A DNA stretch of 64,000 nucleotides from Henriciella mobilis (GCF_003576315.1 NZ_QWFZ01000003.1:682001-746000), one strand, 5' to 3'. Shown: positions 44,266-54,604, counted from the stretch's first letter. Notes: a model not told the origin generated them from the letters alone. Numbers and translations are program-made.

Positions 44266-46893
44266 TTAGTTGAGCGCTGCAGCGCCCTTGGCAAAGTCGT
44301 TGGGAACACCATTGATCGACAGGCTGCCGCCTTCAACGTCGACCGTTACGGTACTGTTGTCAGAGACCTTGCCTTCAAGCACCAGGCGGGCAAGCGGGTC
44401 CTGCAGCTCTTTCTGGATGACCCGCTTGAGCGGACGGGCGCCGTAAACCGGGTCGTAGCCGCGGTCGGCCAGCCAGTCGCGAGCCGCCTTGGACAGGTCG
44501 ACCTTGATCTTGCGGTCGGCCAGAAGTTTCGCCAGGCGGTCCATCTGGATGTCGACAACATGGTCGATCTCTGCGCGACCAAGCCGCTTGAAGAAGACGA
44601 TCTCATCAATCCGGTTAATGAACTCAGGGCGGAAGTGTGCGCGCACAGCGCCCATCACAGCCTCGCGCTGGGCATCGCTGATCTCGCCAGCCTCACCCGT
44701 TGCGAGGGCGTCGGCGCCGAGGTTCGACGTCATGATGATGATCGTGTTGCGGAAGTCGACCGTCCGGCCCTGGCCATCGGTCAGACGACCGTCGTCGAGG
44801 ACCTGCAGCAAGGTGTTGAACAGGTCCGGGTGGGCCTTCTCGACCTCATCGAACAGGATCACCTGATAAGGCCGGCGCCGGACCGCCTCGGTCAGCACGC
44901 CGCCTTCCTCGTACCCGACATAGCCCGGAGGGGCGCCGATCAGGCGGGCAACGGAGTGCTTCTCCTGAAACTCGGACATGTCGAGCCGCAGCACGGCGGT
45001 GTCGTCATCGAACATGAATTCGGCGAGCGCCTTGGTCAGCTCGGTCTTGCCGACGCCGGTCGGGCCGATGAACAGGAACGAGCCGACAGGCCGGTGCGGA
45101 TCCTGGAGGCCGGCCCGGGCACGCCGGACGGCATTCGAGACCGCTTCCAGCGCCTCATCCTGGCCGACAACCCGCTTGCGCAGCTCGTCTTCCATGCGCA
45201 GCAGCTTCTCGCGCTCGCCTTCCATCATCTTGTCGACCGGGATGCCGGTCCACTTGGACACGACGGCGGCGACATGCTCGGGCCGCACGACCTCCGAGAC
45301 CAGACCTTCCTTGGCCTCACCATCATCGCCTTCGCTTCTTTCGACCGCGGCAATGCGGGCCTCAAGCTCGGGAATAACGGCGTATTTCAGCTCCGAGGCC
45401 CGCGAAAGGTCGCCGCGCCGTTGGGCTTCCGCCATTTCGGCATGAGCCCGGTCGAGCTCCTCCTTGGCGGAGGCGGCGCCTTTCAGCTTATCCTTCTCGG
45501 CGGCCCACGCGGTGGTGAGCTCGTCGGACTGGGCCTGCAGATCGTCGATCTGTGTCTCGATGGCTTCCAGCCGGTCTATCGAGGCCTGGTCCTTCTCCTT
45601 CTTGAGGGCTTCGGCCTCGATTTTCAGCTGCAGCAGGCGCCGGTCGATCTCGTCGAGCGCTTCCGGCTTGGAGTCGACCTGCATCCGCAGGCGGGACGCA
45701 GCCTCGTCCATCAGGTCGATGGCCTTGTCCGGCAGGAACCGGTCCGTGATGTAGCGATTGGACAGCGTGGCAGCGGATACAATGGCTGCATCCGAAACCC
45801 GAACGCCATGGTGGGCTTCATAACGGCCTTTCAGGCCGCGCAGGATCGACACCGTGTCCTCGACAGTCGGTTCATCGACATAGACCGCCATGAAACGGCG
45901 GGCGAGGGCCGGATCGCCTTCCACATACTTGCGATACTCATCGAGCGTCGTCGCGCCGATACAGTGGAGCTCACCGCGCGCGAGTGCCGGCTTCAGCAGG
46001 TTGGACGCATCCATGGCGCCATCGGTCTTGCCGGCACCGACCAGGGTGTGCATTTCGTCAATGAACAGGATCACGCCGCCTTCGGCCTGTTCGATTTCCT
46101 TGATCACGGCTTTCAGCCGTTCCTCGAACTCGCCGCGGAACTTCGCACCCGCGATCAGCGCGCCCATGTCGAGGGCGAGCAGACGCTTGTCTTTCAGGCT
46201 TTCGGGCACATCGCCATTGATGATGCGCAGCGCGAGGCCTTCGGCGATGGCGGTCTTGCCGACACCGGGCTCACCGATCAGCACGGGATTGTTCTTCGAG
46301 CGGCGCGACAGGACCTGGACGGCACGGCGAATCTCCTCGTCACGTCCAATAACAGGATCCAGCTTGCCAGCGCGAGCATCGGCCGTCAGGTCGCGTGTGT
46401 ACTTCTTGAGGGCTTCGTAGCCTTCCTCGGCATTCTCGCTGTCGGCGGTCCGTCCCTGACGCAATTGTGCGACGGCCGTTTCCAGCGATTGCGGCGTCAC
46501 ACCGCCCGTCTTCAGGGCATCGGCCGCTTTCGAGCCGGTGAGGGCGGCCAGGGCGACAAGAATACGTTCGACTGTGACGAAGCTGTCGCCGGCTTTCTTG
46601 GCGCCCGCTTCGGCGTCGGCAAAGAGCTTGGCTGTTTTCTGGTCGAGCCGCAGCCCCGCGTCTCCCCCCGATACGGATGGCTGTGCGCGGATGGCTTCTT
46701 CGGTCTTCTGCTGGACGAGCTCGGGCTTTCCGCCCGCCGCGCGGATCAGGTTCACCGCGAGCTGGTCGCGATCCTCGAGCAGGGCTTTCAGGATGTGTTC
46801 GGGCAGGAATATCTGGTGGCCGGCGGCAAGTGCGGCGGTTTGCGCCGATTGCAGCACGCTGCGCGCCCGTTCGGTATAGGTGTCGAAATTCAT
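44266..46893 (-). CDS. clpB: ATP-dependent disaggregase ClpB
   Basis: 875 residues. N-domain (1-145), AAA1 with Walker A GEPGVGKT (207-214), coiled-coil M domain (about 400-520), AAA2 with [10 protein letters not shown], and the C-terminal domain. Works with DnaK to rescue aggregated proteins. Sits downstream of rpoH on the same strand, separated by 193 nt with a hairpin between. Confidence 0.98.
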   Translation of the reverse strand: MNFDTYTERARSVLQSAQTAALAAGHQIFLPEHILKALLEDRDQLAVNLIRAAGGKPELVQQKTEEAIRAQPSVSGGDAGLRLDQKTAKLFADAEAGAKKAGDSFVTVERILVALAALTGSKAADALKTGGVTPQSLETAVAQLRQGRTADSENAEEGYEALKKYTRDLTADARAGKLDPVIGRDEEIRRAVQVLSRRSKNNPVLIGEPGVGKTAIAEGLALRIINGDVPESLKDKRLLALDMGALIAGAKFRGEFEERLKAVIKEIEQAEGGVILFIDEMHTLVGAGKTDGAMDASNLLKPALARGELHCIGATTLDEYRKYVEGDPALARRFMAVYVDEPTVEDTVSILRGLKGRYEAHHGVRVSDAAIVSAATLSNRYITDRFLPDKAIDLMDEAASRLRMQVDSKPEALDEIDRRLLQLKIEAEALKKEKDQASIDRLEAIETQIDDLQAQSDELTTAWAAEKDKLKGAASAKEELDRAHAEMAEAQRRGDLSRASELKYAVIPELEARIAAVERSEGDDGEAKEGLVSEVVRPEHVAAVVSKWTGIPVDKMMEGEREKLLRMEDELRKRVVGQDEALEAVSNAVRRARAGLQDPHRPVGSFLFIGPTGVGKTELTKALAEFMFDDDTAVLRLDMSEFQEKHSVARLIGAPPGYVGYEEGGVLTEAVRRRPYQVILFDEVEKAHPDLFNTLLQVLDDGRLTDGQGRTVDFRNTIIIMTSNLGADALATGEAGEISDAQREAVMGAVRAHFRPEFINRIDEIVFFKRLGRAEIDHVVDIQMDRLAKLLADRKIKVDLSKAARDWLADRGYDPVYGARPLKRVIQKELQDPLARLVLEGKVSDNSTVTVDVEGGSLSINGVPNDFAKGAAALN

Positions 46894-47022
46894 GTTTATC
46901 CCCTTTCAAAGGCAGACTGTCGTGTCCATCCAGCCGCCATGGAGAATGCGCACGCCGGACGTGTATTCCACCTGTCCCGCTTAGCGGCAACAGGCTTCGA
47001 AAGGGATATGGGAATATACATA

Positions 47023-47043
47023 GGGGGCCGCAAGATGGCCCCC
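47023..47043 (-). terminator. hairpin between rpoH and clpB
   Basis: GGGGGCC / GGCCCCC (7-bp stem, 7-nt loop) followed on the minus strand by TATGTATATT, about 44 nt after the rpoH stop. Likely terminator or attenuator of rpoH, without a full T-run. Confidence 0.5.
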
Positions 47044-47086
47044 TGAAGTCTGGATACGAAATATGGACGACAGATTCCGGCCGGCG

Positions 47087-47971
47087 TCAGCTGACAGGAA
47101 TAAGGCCTGTGTCCTCCGGGTCGCCCACAATGGAAACGAGCGCCTTGCGCAGCTTTCCGAGCGCCTGGTGTTCGATCTGGCGAACCCGTTCCTTGGAGAT
47201 GCCGAGCCGCTTGCCAAGCACTTCGAGCGTGACCGTGGTGTCGGTCAGGCGCCGCTCGCGGATGATCAGGTTCTCACGTTCGTTGAGCGTCTTGAGCGCT
47301 TCAGCGATCCACTGCTTGCGACGCTCGCCATCGCGGCTTTCCATGACGCGCTCTTCCGTAACCGCCGTTTCATCCTCCAGCAGGTCCTGCCACTGGGCTT
47401 CGCTGTCGGTCGCAAGCGGCGCATTCAGCGAACGGTCTGAGGCTGACAGGCGGGAGGCCATCGCCTCGACATCGCGCTCCGGCACGCCGAGATGGGTCGC
47501 AATCCAGTTTCGGTTCTCGACGCTCATGACGCCGTCGCCAGTGTCGTCGATTTTCGCGCGAAGCCGCTTGAGATTGAAAAAGAGGGACTTCTGAGCCGCC
47601 GTCGTGCCGGTGCGCACGATCGACCAGTTCCGCAGGACGTAATCCTGTATCGAAGACCGGATCCACCAGGAGGCGTAAGTTGAAAAGCGAACCTGCCGGT
47701 CGGGGTCGAAACGGGCAGCAGCCTGCATCAGGCCGACGCTGCCTTCCTGGACCAGGTCAGCCAGCGGCAGGCCGTAATGACGGAACTTAGACGCCATGGA
47801 GATGACCAGCCGCATATATGCGCCGGTCAATTCGTGGAGGGCGGCCTCGTCCTGTTCATCCCGCCAGCGTATTGCGAGATCCTGCTCATGCTCCTGGCTG
47901 AGCATGGGTTTTTTCATGGCGCTCCGGACAAAGCTGCGATCTGCGGGTTCGGACAGGGTGGAAGAGGCCAT
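47087..47971 (-). CDS. rpoH: heat-shock sigma factor RpoH
   Basis: 294 residues. Region 2 with DLVQEGSVGLMQAAARFDPD and RFSTYASWWIRSSIQDYVLR, the sigma-32-specific RpoH box QKSLFFNLKRLR, and region 4 helix-turn-helix (TLEVLGKRLGISKERVRQIE). Starts 7-8 nt after AAGGAG. Upstream carD has its own terminator. Confidence 0.97.
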   Translation of the reverse strand: MASSTLSEPADRSFVRSAMKKPMLSQEHEQDLAIRWRDEQDEAALHELTGAYMRLVISMASKFRHYGLPLADLVQEGSVGLMQAAARFDPDRQVRFSTYASWWIRSSIQDYVLRNWSIVRTGTTAAQKSLFFNLKRLRAKIDDTGDGVMSVENRNWIATHLGVPERDVEAMASRLSASDRSLNAPLATDSEAQWQDLLEDETAVTEERVMESRDGERRKQWIAEALKTLNERENLIIRERRLTDTTVTLEVLGKRLGISKERVRQIEHQALGKLRKALVSIVGDPEDTGLIPVS

Positions 47972-48088
47972 GGGTCACTCCTTGCTGGTGCAATTGTTTG
48001 TTCCTAACGCCCTTCTTACGGGTTCCCATGAGAGGCGGATCACCCGCAGTCCGCCCGTGAAGGAATGATATTTCCAATAGCAGCCATA

Positions 48089-48119
48089 GAAAAAGCCCCA
48101 CCTCATCAAGGCGGGGCTT
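48089..48119 (-). terminator. terminator of carD
   Basis: AAGCCCC / GGGGCTT with an inner CC/GG, followed on the minus strand by a T-run, 37 nt after the carD stop. Confidence 0.75.
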
Positions 48120-48155
48120 CCAATTTTCTGATCGGCGCTGGGCCGTTGACCGGAC

Positions 48156-48683
48156 CTAGGCGGCTTTCTTCTTGGCCAGCGACTTGGCCAGGCGCTCCAT
48201 GGCCGTCTCGTGGTCGGTGTTCTCGACAGCGGCCAGTTCGCGCGCCATGCGGTCCAGCGCGCTTTCATAAAGCTGACGTTCCGAATAGGACTGTTCCGGC
48301 TGGTCTTCGCCGCGGTGCAGGTCGCGAACGACTTCCGCGATCGAGATCAGGTCACCGGAATTGATCTTGGCTTCGTATTCCTGGGCGCGGCGTGACCACA
48401 TGGTCCGCTTGATGCGGGCCTTGCCGCCGAGTGTTTTCAGGGCGTCGTCGACGAGCTTGGAGCCGGCCAGGGCGCGCATGCCGGAGGCTTCTGCACGGTT
48501 GGTCGGAACCCGAAGGATCATCTTGTCCTGGTCGAAGGAAACAACGTACACTTCAAGCGACATCCCAGCGACTGTCTGCTTCTCGATCGCGGTGATCGTG
48601 CCGACCCCGTGTGCCGGGTAGACGACGGATTGACTGATCTTGAAGTCCATTTCCTGGATATCACCCTGTGCTTGTTTTGCCAT
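48156..48683 (-). CDS. carD: CarD/CdnL family RNA polymerase-binding regulator
   Basis: 175 residues from the ATG at 48683. N-terminal RNAP-interaction domain (FKISQSVVYPAHGVGTITAI, about 12-75) and helical C-terminal DNA-binding domain (about 85-160, TMWSRRAQEYEAKINSGDLI). Stabilises open complexes, especially at rRNA and growth genes. A 100-nt leader separates it from the predicted promoter. Confidence 0.95.
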   Translation of the reverse strand: MAKQAQGDIQEMDFKISQSVVYPAHGVGTITAIEKQTVAGMSLEVYVVSFDQDKMILRVPTNRAEASGMRALAGSKLVDDALKTLGGKARIKRTMWSRRAQEYEAKINSGDLISIAEVVRDLHRGEDQPEQSYSERQLYESALDRMARELAAVENTDHETAMERLAKSLAKKKAA

Positions 48684-48769
48684 GGAATCGTGTGCCTTTC
48701 TACGCAACAAGAGCCCTCACCCTCCGGTGACATCTTAAGTCGATCCGGAGATGTGTTCGGGCTCCCTCA

Positions 48770-48784
48770 AACGGTTTGACCGTT
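48770..48784. promoter_or_regulatory. inverted repeat at the carD transcription start
   Basis: AACGGT-TTG-ACCGTT, 15 bp, just downstream of the predicted carD -10, spanning about -4 to +11. Possible operator. Confidence 0.45.
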
Positions 48785-48786
48785 AA

Positions 48787-48815
48787 TATATATCAGAAAA
48801 ACGACTATTTCACAA
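48787..48815 (-). promoter_or_regulatory. predicted promoter of carD
   Basis: TTGTGA, exactly 17 bp, TATATA on the minus strand, about 104 nt upstream of the carD ATG. Confidence 0.6.
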
Positions 48816-48839
48816 CTGCCTTGTGACGAGCAGTTTGCT

Positions 48840-49181
48840 TCAGTCGCCAGTGCCCGGATTCGAACTGAAGTATTTTTCCAGTTTTCCCGTTTCCTGCGCG
48901 AACTCTTCGCGGTCGGCAGGCGGCTCTTTCATCCGGGTGATATTCGGCCAGACCTTGGCGTATTCTGTATTCAGCTTCAGCCACTTGGAGTCCGGGTCGT
49001 CCTCGGTGTCGGGCTTGATCGCCTCGACCGGGCATTCCGGTTCGCAGACGCCACAATCGATGCATTCATCGGGATGAATGACGAGCATGTTCTCGCCTTC
49101 ATAGAAGCAGTCGACCGGGCAGACTTCGACGCAATCCATGTATTTGCAGCGGATACAGGCGTCGACAACGATATAGGTCAT
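48840..49181 (-). CDS. fdxA: 7Fe ferredoxin FdxA
   Basis: 113 residues, [3Fe-4S][4Fe-4S] ferredoxin. N-terminal cluster residues in [20 protein letters not shown], second set in [16 protein letters not shown], then the usual C-terminal extension ([20 protein letters not shown]). Precedes carD on the same strand, as in many alphaproteobacteria. Confidence 0.97.
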   Translation of the reverse strand: MTYIVVDACIRCKYMDCVEVCPVDCFYEGENMLVIHPDECIDCGVCEPECPVEAIKPDTEDDPDSKWLKLNTEYAKVWPNITRMKEPPADREEFAQETGKLEKYFSSNPGTGD

Positions 49182-49248
49182 GGGCGTTTCTGGGCTTTGT
49201 TCTGGAGTTTTGCGCGCAGCATTTGGCGGCTTCGGCCTTCGGTGTCAA

Positions 49249-49692
49249 TCACTGAGGCTGGCGCGATTCAGCGCGGCGCCTGGCCTGGGCCCGGCGAATG
49301 TCATCGACATGCAGCAGGCTGGCGACATGCCGGATGAAAGCTTCCTCGAACTTGCAGGCAGCGCCATCGGTCAGCGATACACGATAGAGGCCCTCGATGA
49401 CGCGCACGCGGTCGAGCAGTGGCAGCTTCTTCACATGCTGGGTGAACTGGTGGGCGCCCGCAGCATCCTCGGCAAGTTCTTCGCCCTGCGCTAGGACTTC
49501 ATCGACGCGATCAGCATCAAGGCCGAGGCTTTCGAGCAGGATTTCAGCGATCTGATCGCTTTCAAGATTGGCGTACACGCCGTCGACCAGCGCGGCTTCG
49601 ACCAGCAATGCTGCCGCAGCGACCTGCGGATCAAGGTCGCGATCGACCGGTGCCGACCGTCCCGCAAACCATCTTTTCAGCGCTTCAAGCAT
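49249..49692 (-). CDS. TerB-like protein
   Basis: 147 residues from the ATG at 49692, which shares one base with the stop of the S4 gene (TGATG), with AGGAG 7 nt upstream. All-helical TerB fold with acidic metal-type residues: VAAAALLVEAALVDGVYANL, LLESLGLDADRVDEVLAQGE, LYRVSLTDGAACKFEEAFIR. Resembles the tellurite-resistance TerB family; actual role unknown. Confidence 0.88.
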   Translation of the reverse strand: MLEALKRWFAGRSAPVDRDLDPQVAAAALLVEAALVDGVYANLESDQIAEILLESLGLDADRVDEVLAQGEELAEDAAGAHQFTQHVKKLPLLDRVRVIEGLYRVSLTDGAACKFEEAFIRHVASLLHVDDIRRAQARRRAESRQPQ

Positions 49693-49985
49693 CACCCATC
49701 TCCTGTATCCCGGGCTTCGAGCCTTTCATATAGCTGCTGAGCCTCGCTAGCAGGGCCGCGGCGCGTACCGAAGTCTACCACACGCAGCTCTATTATTTGC
49801 GCACCCAGCGGCAAACTTACAACATCTCCGACTGCAAGCCTGCTCGCTGGTTTGTTTAGTTTTCTTGTCACGCCATCGCGGGTGACGCGCACGCCCCGTC
49901 TTGAAATGAAGCCCGAGGAAAGCGACCGCGTCTTGAAGAAACGGGCGCGCCAGAGCCAGACATCGAGGCGGACATCCTCGCTTAT
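49692..49985 (-). CDS. S4-domain RNA-binding protein (HslR-like) with apparent ATA start
   Basis: 97 residues. S4 RNA-binding domain at the N-terminus (VRLDVWLWRARFFKTRSLSS, GFISRRGVRVTRDGVTRK, ASRLAVGDVVSLPLG), then a short tail. No ATG, GTG or TTG precedes the domain in frame; the only fitting codon is ATA at 49985-49983, exactly 7 nt after GGAGG and overlapping the helicase stop as ATAA, where relatives usually have ATGA. A GTG at 49892 would delete most of the domain. Relatives rescue stalled 50S subunits (Hsp15). Confidence 0.8.
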   Translation of the reverse strand: MSEDVRLDVWLWRARFFKTRSLSSGFISRRGVRVTRDGVTRKLNKPASRLAVGDVVSLPLGAQIIELRVVDFGTRRGPASEAQQLYERLEARDTGDG

Positions 49986-52720
49986 GAGGAAGCCTCCGGC
50001 GTCTCGGGCAGGGACTGTGGCGGGTTTGCCGGCGCATCCTTCGTATCGCTGGCGGTCTCTGCCGGGGCCTCAGGCGCAGAATTAGAAGGCGGTTGGGGCG
50101 GCTTCTTCTTTTTCTTCTTCTTCGGCTTAGGGGGCGGTGGCGGTGGCAGAAGGCTCGCCAGGGCCGCGAACGGGCTATCGGGATCCGGCTGGCGCGGTGC
50201 CGGCCGCGAGGCGCGTTGCGGACGGCCCTTGTTTGGCGGCTTGCCTTGCTTGCCCTTGGGCGGGCGATTGCCGGCGGGCTTGTTGCCGCGCGGCGGCCCG
50301 TCAGAACGATGGCGTGAAAGATAGCGCCACTTGGTGACGGCGCCGGTCTCCGGATCCTTTTCAGCCGGCGCGAGGCCAAAGCCTTTCACGATGGCGGGAA
50401 ACTCGTCGCCCGGACAGGAGACGACAGAGGCAAGCTCAGCCGGTAGTTCGAAAGCCGGGGTGCCTGCTTCCTTGCGACGCTTGGAAATCTCCCAGCCGAG
50501 GCGTTCGGCGAGATCGGCCCGTACGGCGCGCTTGCCAAACCGCAGATAGCCCTGTGAGTGCAGCTCGCTTTCGGCCCACTCGCCATCGAGCGGAAAGGAG
50601 CCTGCTCCCTCCGGAGCGACACGGCGGCCTTCGCCGGTCTGGCTGGCCTGCAGGATAGCGATCATGCGCTGGGCTGCCGGCTTTTGCGCTTCGGGAATAT
50701 GGGCTGCCACGCGGCCTGTCCGCAGCCCGGCCGCTTTCATGGCCTCGCGTTGTTCCTTGGTGACGTGCGGCGGCGGGCTTTCCTCTCGCAGATCAATCGC
50801 TGCGCCGCTTTCAAGCAGGCGGAAGGCGAGGCCGCGCGCCATCCCTTCCAGTTCCTTGCCGGTCTCGCCGGTCTTCAGCTTGGCGTGCGTTGGCAGGACG
50901 CGCAGCATTTCGGCGCCGAGCCATTCTTCGACACGCTTCAGGGCGGCGTCCTTGCGATGGGCTTCGGCATCGTCGGCGCCGATCAGCTCCAGCCTTGGCG
51001 CCAGCCAGTCCGGCCCGGGCAGCAGGCGCGCAATCTCGGCATCCTTCCATGTGATCGTCCCGGCATCCGTCAGGTTGAACGCTTCGGCCGGCGCGCCAGC
51101 GATCTCGCCGAGACGTTCGGCCATGATCGGCCCCAGCGCCGAGACGGCGGCCGAGCGCACGGCCTTGCCCTCGAGCGTCTTGGCCGTCGAGGCCGGCTCG
51201 AAATGCAGGCCGACAAGTTTGCCGACGACGTGGCCTTCAACAGTCACTTCGCCATTTTCCGACAATTCGGTCACTAGCAGGTCTTCCCTCTTCAGTCCGG
51301 CAAGCAGGGCCGTCGTGCGGCGGTCAACAAAGCGCAATGTGAGCGCGGCGTGAAGGGCATCAGACAATCTGTCTTCGATTTCACGTGTTTTGTCGCGCCA
51401 ATAGGCTGGATTCTCGAGCCAGTCATCGCGGTGGGCCGCATACGTCCAAGTGCGGATCATGGCAAGCCTGTGCTGGAGACTGGCAATGTCAGGCACATTG
51501 GCTTCGAGGTTCTCAAGGCGTCTGGCCATGGCCGTGTCACCGAGGCGGGCATCCGGATCGGCCAGCGTTTCAGCGAGGCCCAGCACGAGGCGCCCATGGC
51601 CTTCATGGCCTGCCTTTCGGAAGTCCGGCAGGCGGGCGAGGTCCCAGAGACGGCGAACCTTCGCCTCGCCGCGCACATCGGGTCCAATCCCGGCATCCTC
51701 GGCCATCCGGCGCAGCACCCATTCGTCGAGCGCATGCGGATTCTGGCGCAGCGACGGGTGACCGGACGGACGGGCAAGGCTTGCGATCAGCGTCTTGATC
51801 GAGCGGTAGTCGAGGTCGGAATTGCGCCATTGCAGCTCATCGACAGGGTCGAAGCGGTGCTCCTCAATGGCATGGATCACGTCTTCCTCGAAAGGCGGGC
51901 AGTCACCGGTCTCGCCAAACTCGCCGTCTGATCGGAAGCGTCCGGCGCGCCCGGCAATCTGTCCGGCTTCTGCGGCCGAGAGCCAGCGGTGACGGCGCCC
52001 GTCGAACTTCGAGCGCGCGGCAAAGGCGATCCGGTCGACATCGAGATTGAGCCCCATCCCGATTGCGTCTGTAGCAACGAGATAGTCGACTTCTCCAGAC
52101 TGGTAGAGGTCGACCTGGGCATTGCGGGTGCGGGGGCTAAGCGCGCCCATGACGATTGCCGCCCCGCCTTTCTGGCGCTTCAGCAACTCGCCAATGGCGT
52201 AGACCTGTTCGGTCGAGAAGGCGACGACGGCTGAGCGCTTGGGCAATTTGGTAATCTTGGCCGGGCCGGCATAATGGAGCTCGGAAAAGCGTTCGCGGGT
52301 TGTCGTGTCGACTTCGAGATCGAGCTCGCGGAGCACGCCGCGCATGGTTTCGGCGCCGAGCAGCATGGTCTCGGACATGCCTCTCGCTTTCAGGATCCGG
52401 TCCGTGAAGACGTGGCCCCGGTCATCATCCTCGGCGAGCTGGATTTCGTCCACGGCCAGGAAGTCGACCCGCTTGTGGACCGGCATCGCCTCGACTGTGC
52501 AGATCCAGTAGCGCGTATTCGGTGGCTCGATCCGCTCTTCTCCGGTGATGAGCGCAACGGCCTTTTCCCCTTTCGCCTTGACCACGCGATCATAGACCTC
52601 GCGGGCCAGCAGGCGCAGCGGCAGGCCGATCATGCCGGTGGCGTGGCCCATCATCCGCTCGATGGCATAATGCGTCTTGCCTGTATTGGTCGGCCCGAGA
52701 ACGGCCTTCAGGGAACTCAT
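49982..52720 (-). CDS. Suv3-like DExH helicase
   Basis: 912 residues. Walker A GPTNTGKT (9-16), DEIQ box (91-94), second RecA lobe with VATDAIGMGLNLDVDRIAFA and QIAGRAGRFRSDG, then helicase C-terminal extensions and a Lys/Pro-rich tail (PKPKKKKKKKPP). Related to mitochondrial SUV3 RNA helicase, so probably RNA degradation or ribosome work. Followed by the overlapping S4 gene. Confidence 0.93.
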   Translation of the reverse strand: MSSLKAVLGPTNTGKTHYAIERMMGHATGMIGLPLRLLAREVYDRVVKAKGEKAVALITGEERIEPPNTRYWICTVEAMPVHKRVDFLAVDEIQLAEDDDRGHVFTDRILKARGMSETMLLGAETMRGVLRELDLEVDTTTRERFSELHYAGPAKITKLPKRSAVVAFSTEQVYAIGELLKRQKGGAAIVMGALSPRTRNAQVDLYQSGEVDYLVATDAIGMGLNLDVDRIAFAARSKFDGRRHRWLSAAEAGQIAGRAGRFRSDGEFGETGDCPPFEEDVIHAIEEHRFDPVDELQWRNSDLDYRSIKTLIASLARPSGHPSLRQNPHALDEWVLRRMAEDAGIGPDVRGEAKVRRLWDLARLPDFRKAGHEGHGRLVLGLAETLADPDARLGDTAMARRLENLEANVPDIASLQHRLAMIRTWTYAAHRDDWLENPAYWRDKTREIEDRLSDALHAALTLRFVDRRTTALLAGLKREDLLVTELSENGEVTVEGHVVGKLVGLHFEPASTAKTLEGKAVRSAAVSALGPIMAERLGEIAGAPAEAFNLTDAGTITWKDAEIARLLPGPDWLAPRLELIGADDAEAHRKDAALKRVEEWLGAEMLRVLPTHAKLKTGETGKELEGMARGLAFRLLESGAAIDLREESPPPHVTKEQREAMKAAGLRTGRVAAHIPEAQKPAAQRMIAILQASQTGEGRRVAPEGAGSFPLDGEWAESELHSQGYLRFGKRAVRADLAERLGWEISKRRKEAGTPAFELPAELASVVSCPGDEFPAIVKGFGLAPAEKDPETGAVTKWRYLSRHRSDGPPRGNKPAGNRPPKGKQGKPPNKGRPQRASRPAPRQPDPDSPFAALASLLPPPPPPKPKKKKKKKPPQPPSNSAPEAPAETASDTKDAPANPPQSLPETPEASS

Positions 52721-52771
52721 ATCGTCGAGAGTCTCAGGGAAAGGGGGGAAGGTTCAAGGAAAGAGTGGCGA

Positions 52772-54493
52772 TCAATCCGCAGCCGGGCAAGGCTCGGGTG
52801 CACCCATCGTCTGGTTGTCAAAGCGTTCGACCCAGTCCTGCGTCCTTGGCAGCGGGTCAAAGCCAGATGCGCGATACAGCACCAGGCGGCGGACGATGGG
52901 GCAGCCATTCGAACGTTCACCCAGATCGACACTGACCTCGCCGACTCTCGCGAAGGTCTCGAAGTCTGCGGCGATCGCCGGACGCCGGTTGGGCCTGTAG
53001 CTGGCGATCAGGACATTGTCGTCCAGCGCATCGGTCAGCGGGCGCTGCTCGGCAAAACTGTGGGCGCCTTCATTGTAGCGCCACAGCAGGAGCGGCGCCT
53101 CGATGCGGTCTTTCAGGTAGAAGTCCAGACCGTGCCAGATTTCGCGTTCGTCAACGACGAGCGCGCTGGGCGTGCCGTTTTCGTCAACGAAACCGACAAG
53201 CTGGTCGGAAATCGCGTCCCAGCCTCGCGTGCGCTTGAAGGCATTGTCGAGGCCCAGCGGGCCGACCATGGTGTTGGCGAAGATCATGATCGCCATTGTG
53301 GCGGAACCGATCAGCGTGTGAATGCCGAGCCCCGTCCAGAACAGGCCTTCCGGCTTGAAGCGGGCCAGGAAGGCGGCGGCCGTGATGGCGGCCGCAAAAG
53401 TGAGCCCCAGGCCGAGCCGCGCCATGATGGTGAAATCCGGTATCAGCAGGCAGCCGAAGGCGGTCAGCCCTGCAATCCAGAACCAGAGCGGCCGGTTGGG
53501 TTTCGCCCGCAGGAATACCAGCGCGATGAAGACGGACGCCGCCGGATAGGCGGTGGCGGCCCAGTTGGCATGGGCGCGCGACAGGATCGACTGGCCGAGG
53601 ATGATCGCCAGGACTGGCACGATGAAGCAGGCGAGCCACAATTCCTTGCGCGCCGCCTCTCCGCTGACCGTTCGGTTCATGAAGGTCAGCCCGGCGACCA
53701 GACCGAGAAAACTGATCGGGCCGAAGACACCCATCTGGTCTGCGAGGAATTTGAAGGCGTGCTCGGGATTGAAAAGGTCGCCCCCAAGATTGGCATTGTC
53801 GACCGTGTGGCCGACGGTCGCGAAATCATTCTGTGCGTTCCAGACAAGGTGCGGCGCGAAGACTGCGAGCGCGGTGAGCGCGGCGGCCACGCCTTTCAGG
53901 CTCAGGAAATGGCGTCGTGACGGGCCGTCGAAAACGATGATCAGCGCAAGCCCGATCACGAAGTAGAGCATCGCATACTTCGCCAGGAAGCCTGCGCCGA
54001 TGGCGAGGCCCAGCGAGACAAAGCCGATCCAGCCCGCCTCGCCTTGCCGGACGCGCCAGGTCAGCCAGAGCGCCAGTGCCCAGATGGGCATCAGCACGCC
54101 ATCGGTCGACAGGACCGTCGATGACAGGAAGACGGCCGGCATGAGCGCGTAACCGATGGCGGCCATGAGCCCGACCTTGGGACCGGCCATGTTCCGGCCG
54201 AGCAGGAAAAGGCACCAGGCGGCAATGGTATGCAGAAACGGTGCGGGCAGGCGAATGGCCCATGCAGAGTCGCCGAACACCGACGTGGTCGCGTGGATGA
54301 GCCAGGCGATCAGCGGCGGTTTGGAGTAATACCCCCACTCCAGCGACTGACCCCAACGCCAGTATTGAGCTTCATCGGCGTAGAGCTCGAGCGGCGTCAA
54401 AAGTATGCAGATGAGGCGTACAATCAGAAGCCCGATAAGAATCAGGGCTGTAAAGCGCGCGGCCGTGTCTCTGTCGTGTACGCTGTTTACCAT
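52772..54493 (-). CDS. GT39 family membrane glycosyltransferase (ArnT/PMT-like)
   Basis: 573 residues, about 11 transmembrane helices then a soluble C-terminal part (about 440-573). The catalytic acidic motif YADEAQYWRWGQ lies in the first periplasmic loop, followed by YYSKPPLIAWLI. Uses a polyprenyl-phosphate sugar donor to modify a lipid, glycan or protein in the periplasm; substrate unknown. Confidence 0.9.
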   Translation of the reverse strand: MVNSVHDRDTAARFTALILIGLLIVRLICILLTPLELYADEAQYWRWGQSLEWGYYSKPPLIAWLIHATTSVFGDSAWAIRLPAPFLHTIAAWCLFLLGRNMAGPKVGLMAAIGYALMPAVFLSSTVLSTDGVLMPIWALALWLTWRVRQGEAGWIGFVSLGLAIGAGFLAKYAMLYFVIGLALIIVFDGPSRRHFLSLKGVAAALTALAVFAPHLVWNAQNDFATVGHTVDNANLGGDLFNPEHAFKFLADQMGVFGPISFLGLVAGLTFMNRTVSGEAARKELWLACFIVPVLAIILGQSILSRAHANWAATAYPAASVFIALVFLRAKPNRPLWFWIAGLTAFGCLLIPDFTIMARLGLGLTFAAAITAAAFLARFKPEGLFWTGLGIHTLIGSATMAIMIFANTMVGPLGLDNAFKRTRGWDAISDQLVGFVDENGTPSALVVDEREIWHGLDFYLKDRIEAPLLLWRYNEGAHSFAEQRPLTDALDDNVLIASYRPNRRPAIAADFETFARVGEVSVDLGERSNGCPIVRRLVLYRASGFDPLPRTQDWVERFDNQTMGAPEPCPAAD

Positions 54494-54604
54494 TTGGAAT
54501 GCTGCTAGCGCGGGCGTCAGACTTTGACCAGCCCCGCTCGGCTGGTGTGGCTTTTTTGCAAGGGTTTATGGGCGAATGTTGCACCGCACAGAAGCGTTAT
54601 GAAT

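Noticed and set aside
44560-47046. 828-codon plus-strand frame opposite clpB
   Set aside because: Very long but purely antisense to the conserved clpB; no homology-like motifs.
46980-47050. Sigma-32-like promoter (CTTGCG-N16-CCCATAT) for clpB
   Set aside because: The -35 lies within the hairpin after rpoH and the match is partial; a heat-shock promoter is plausible but not shown.
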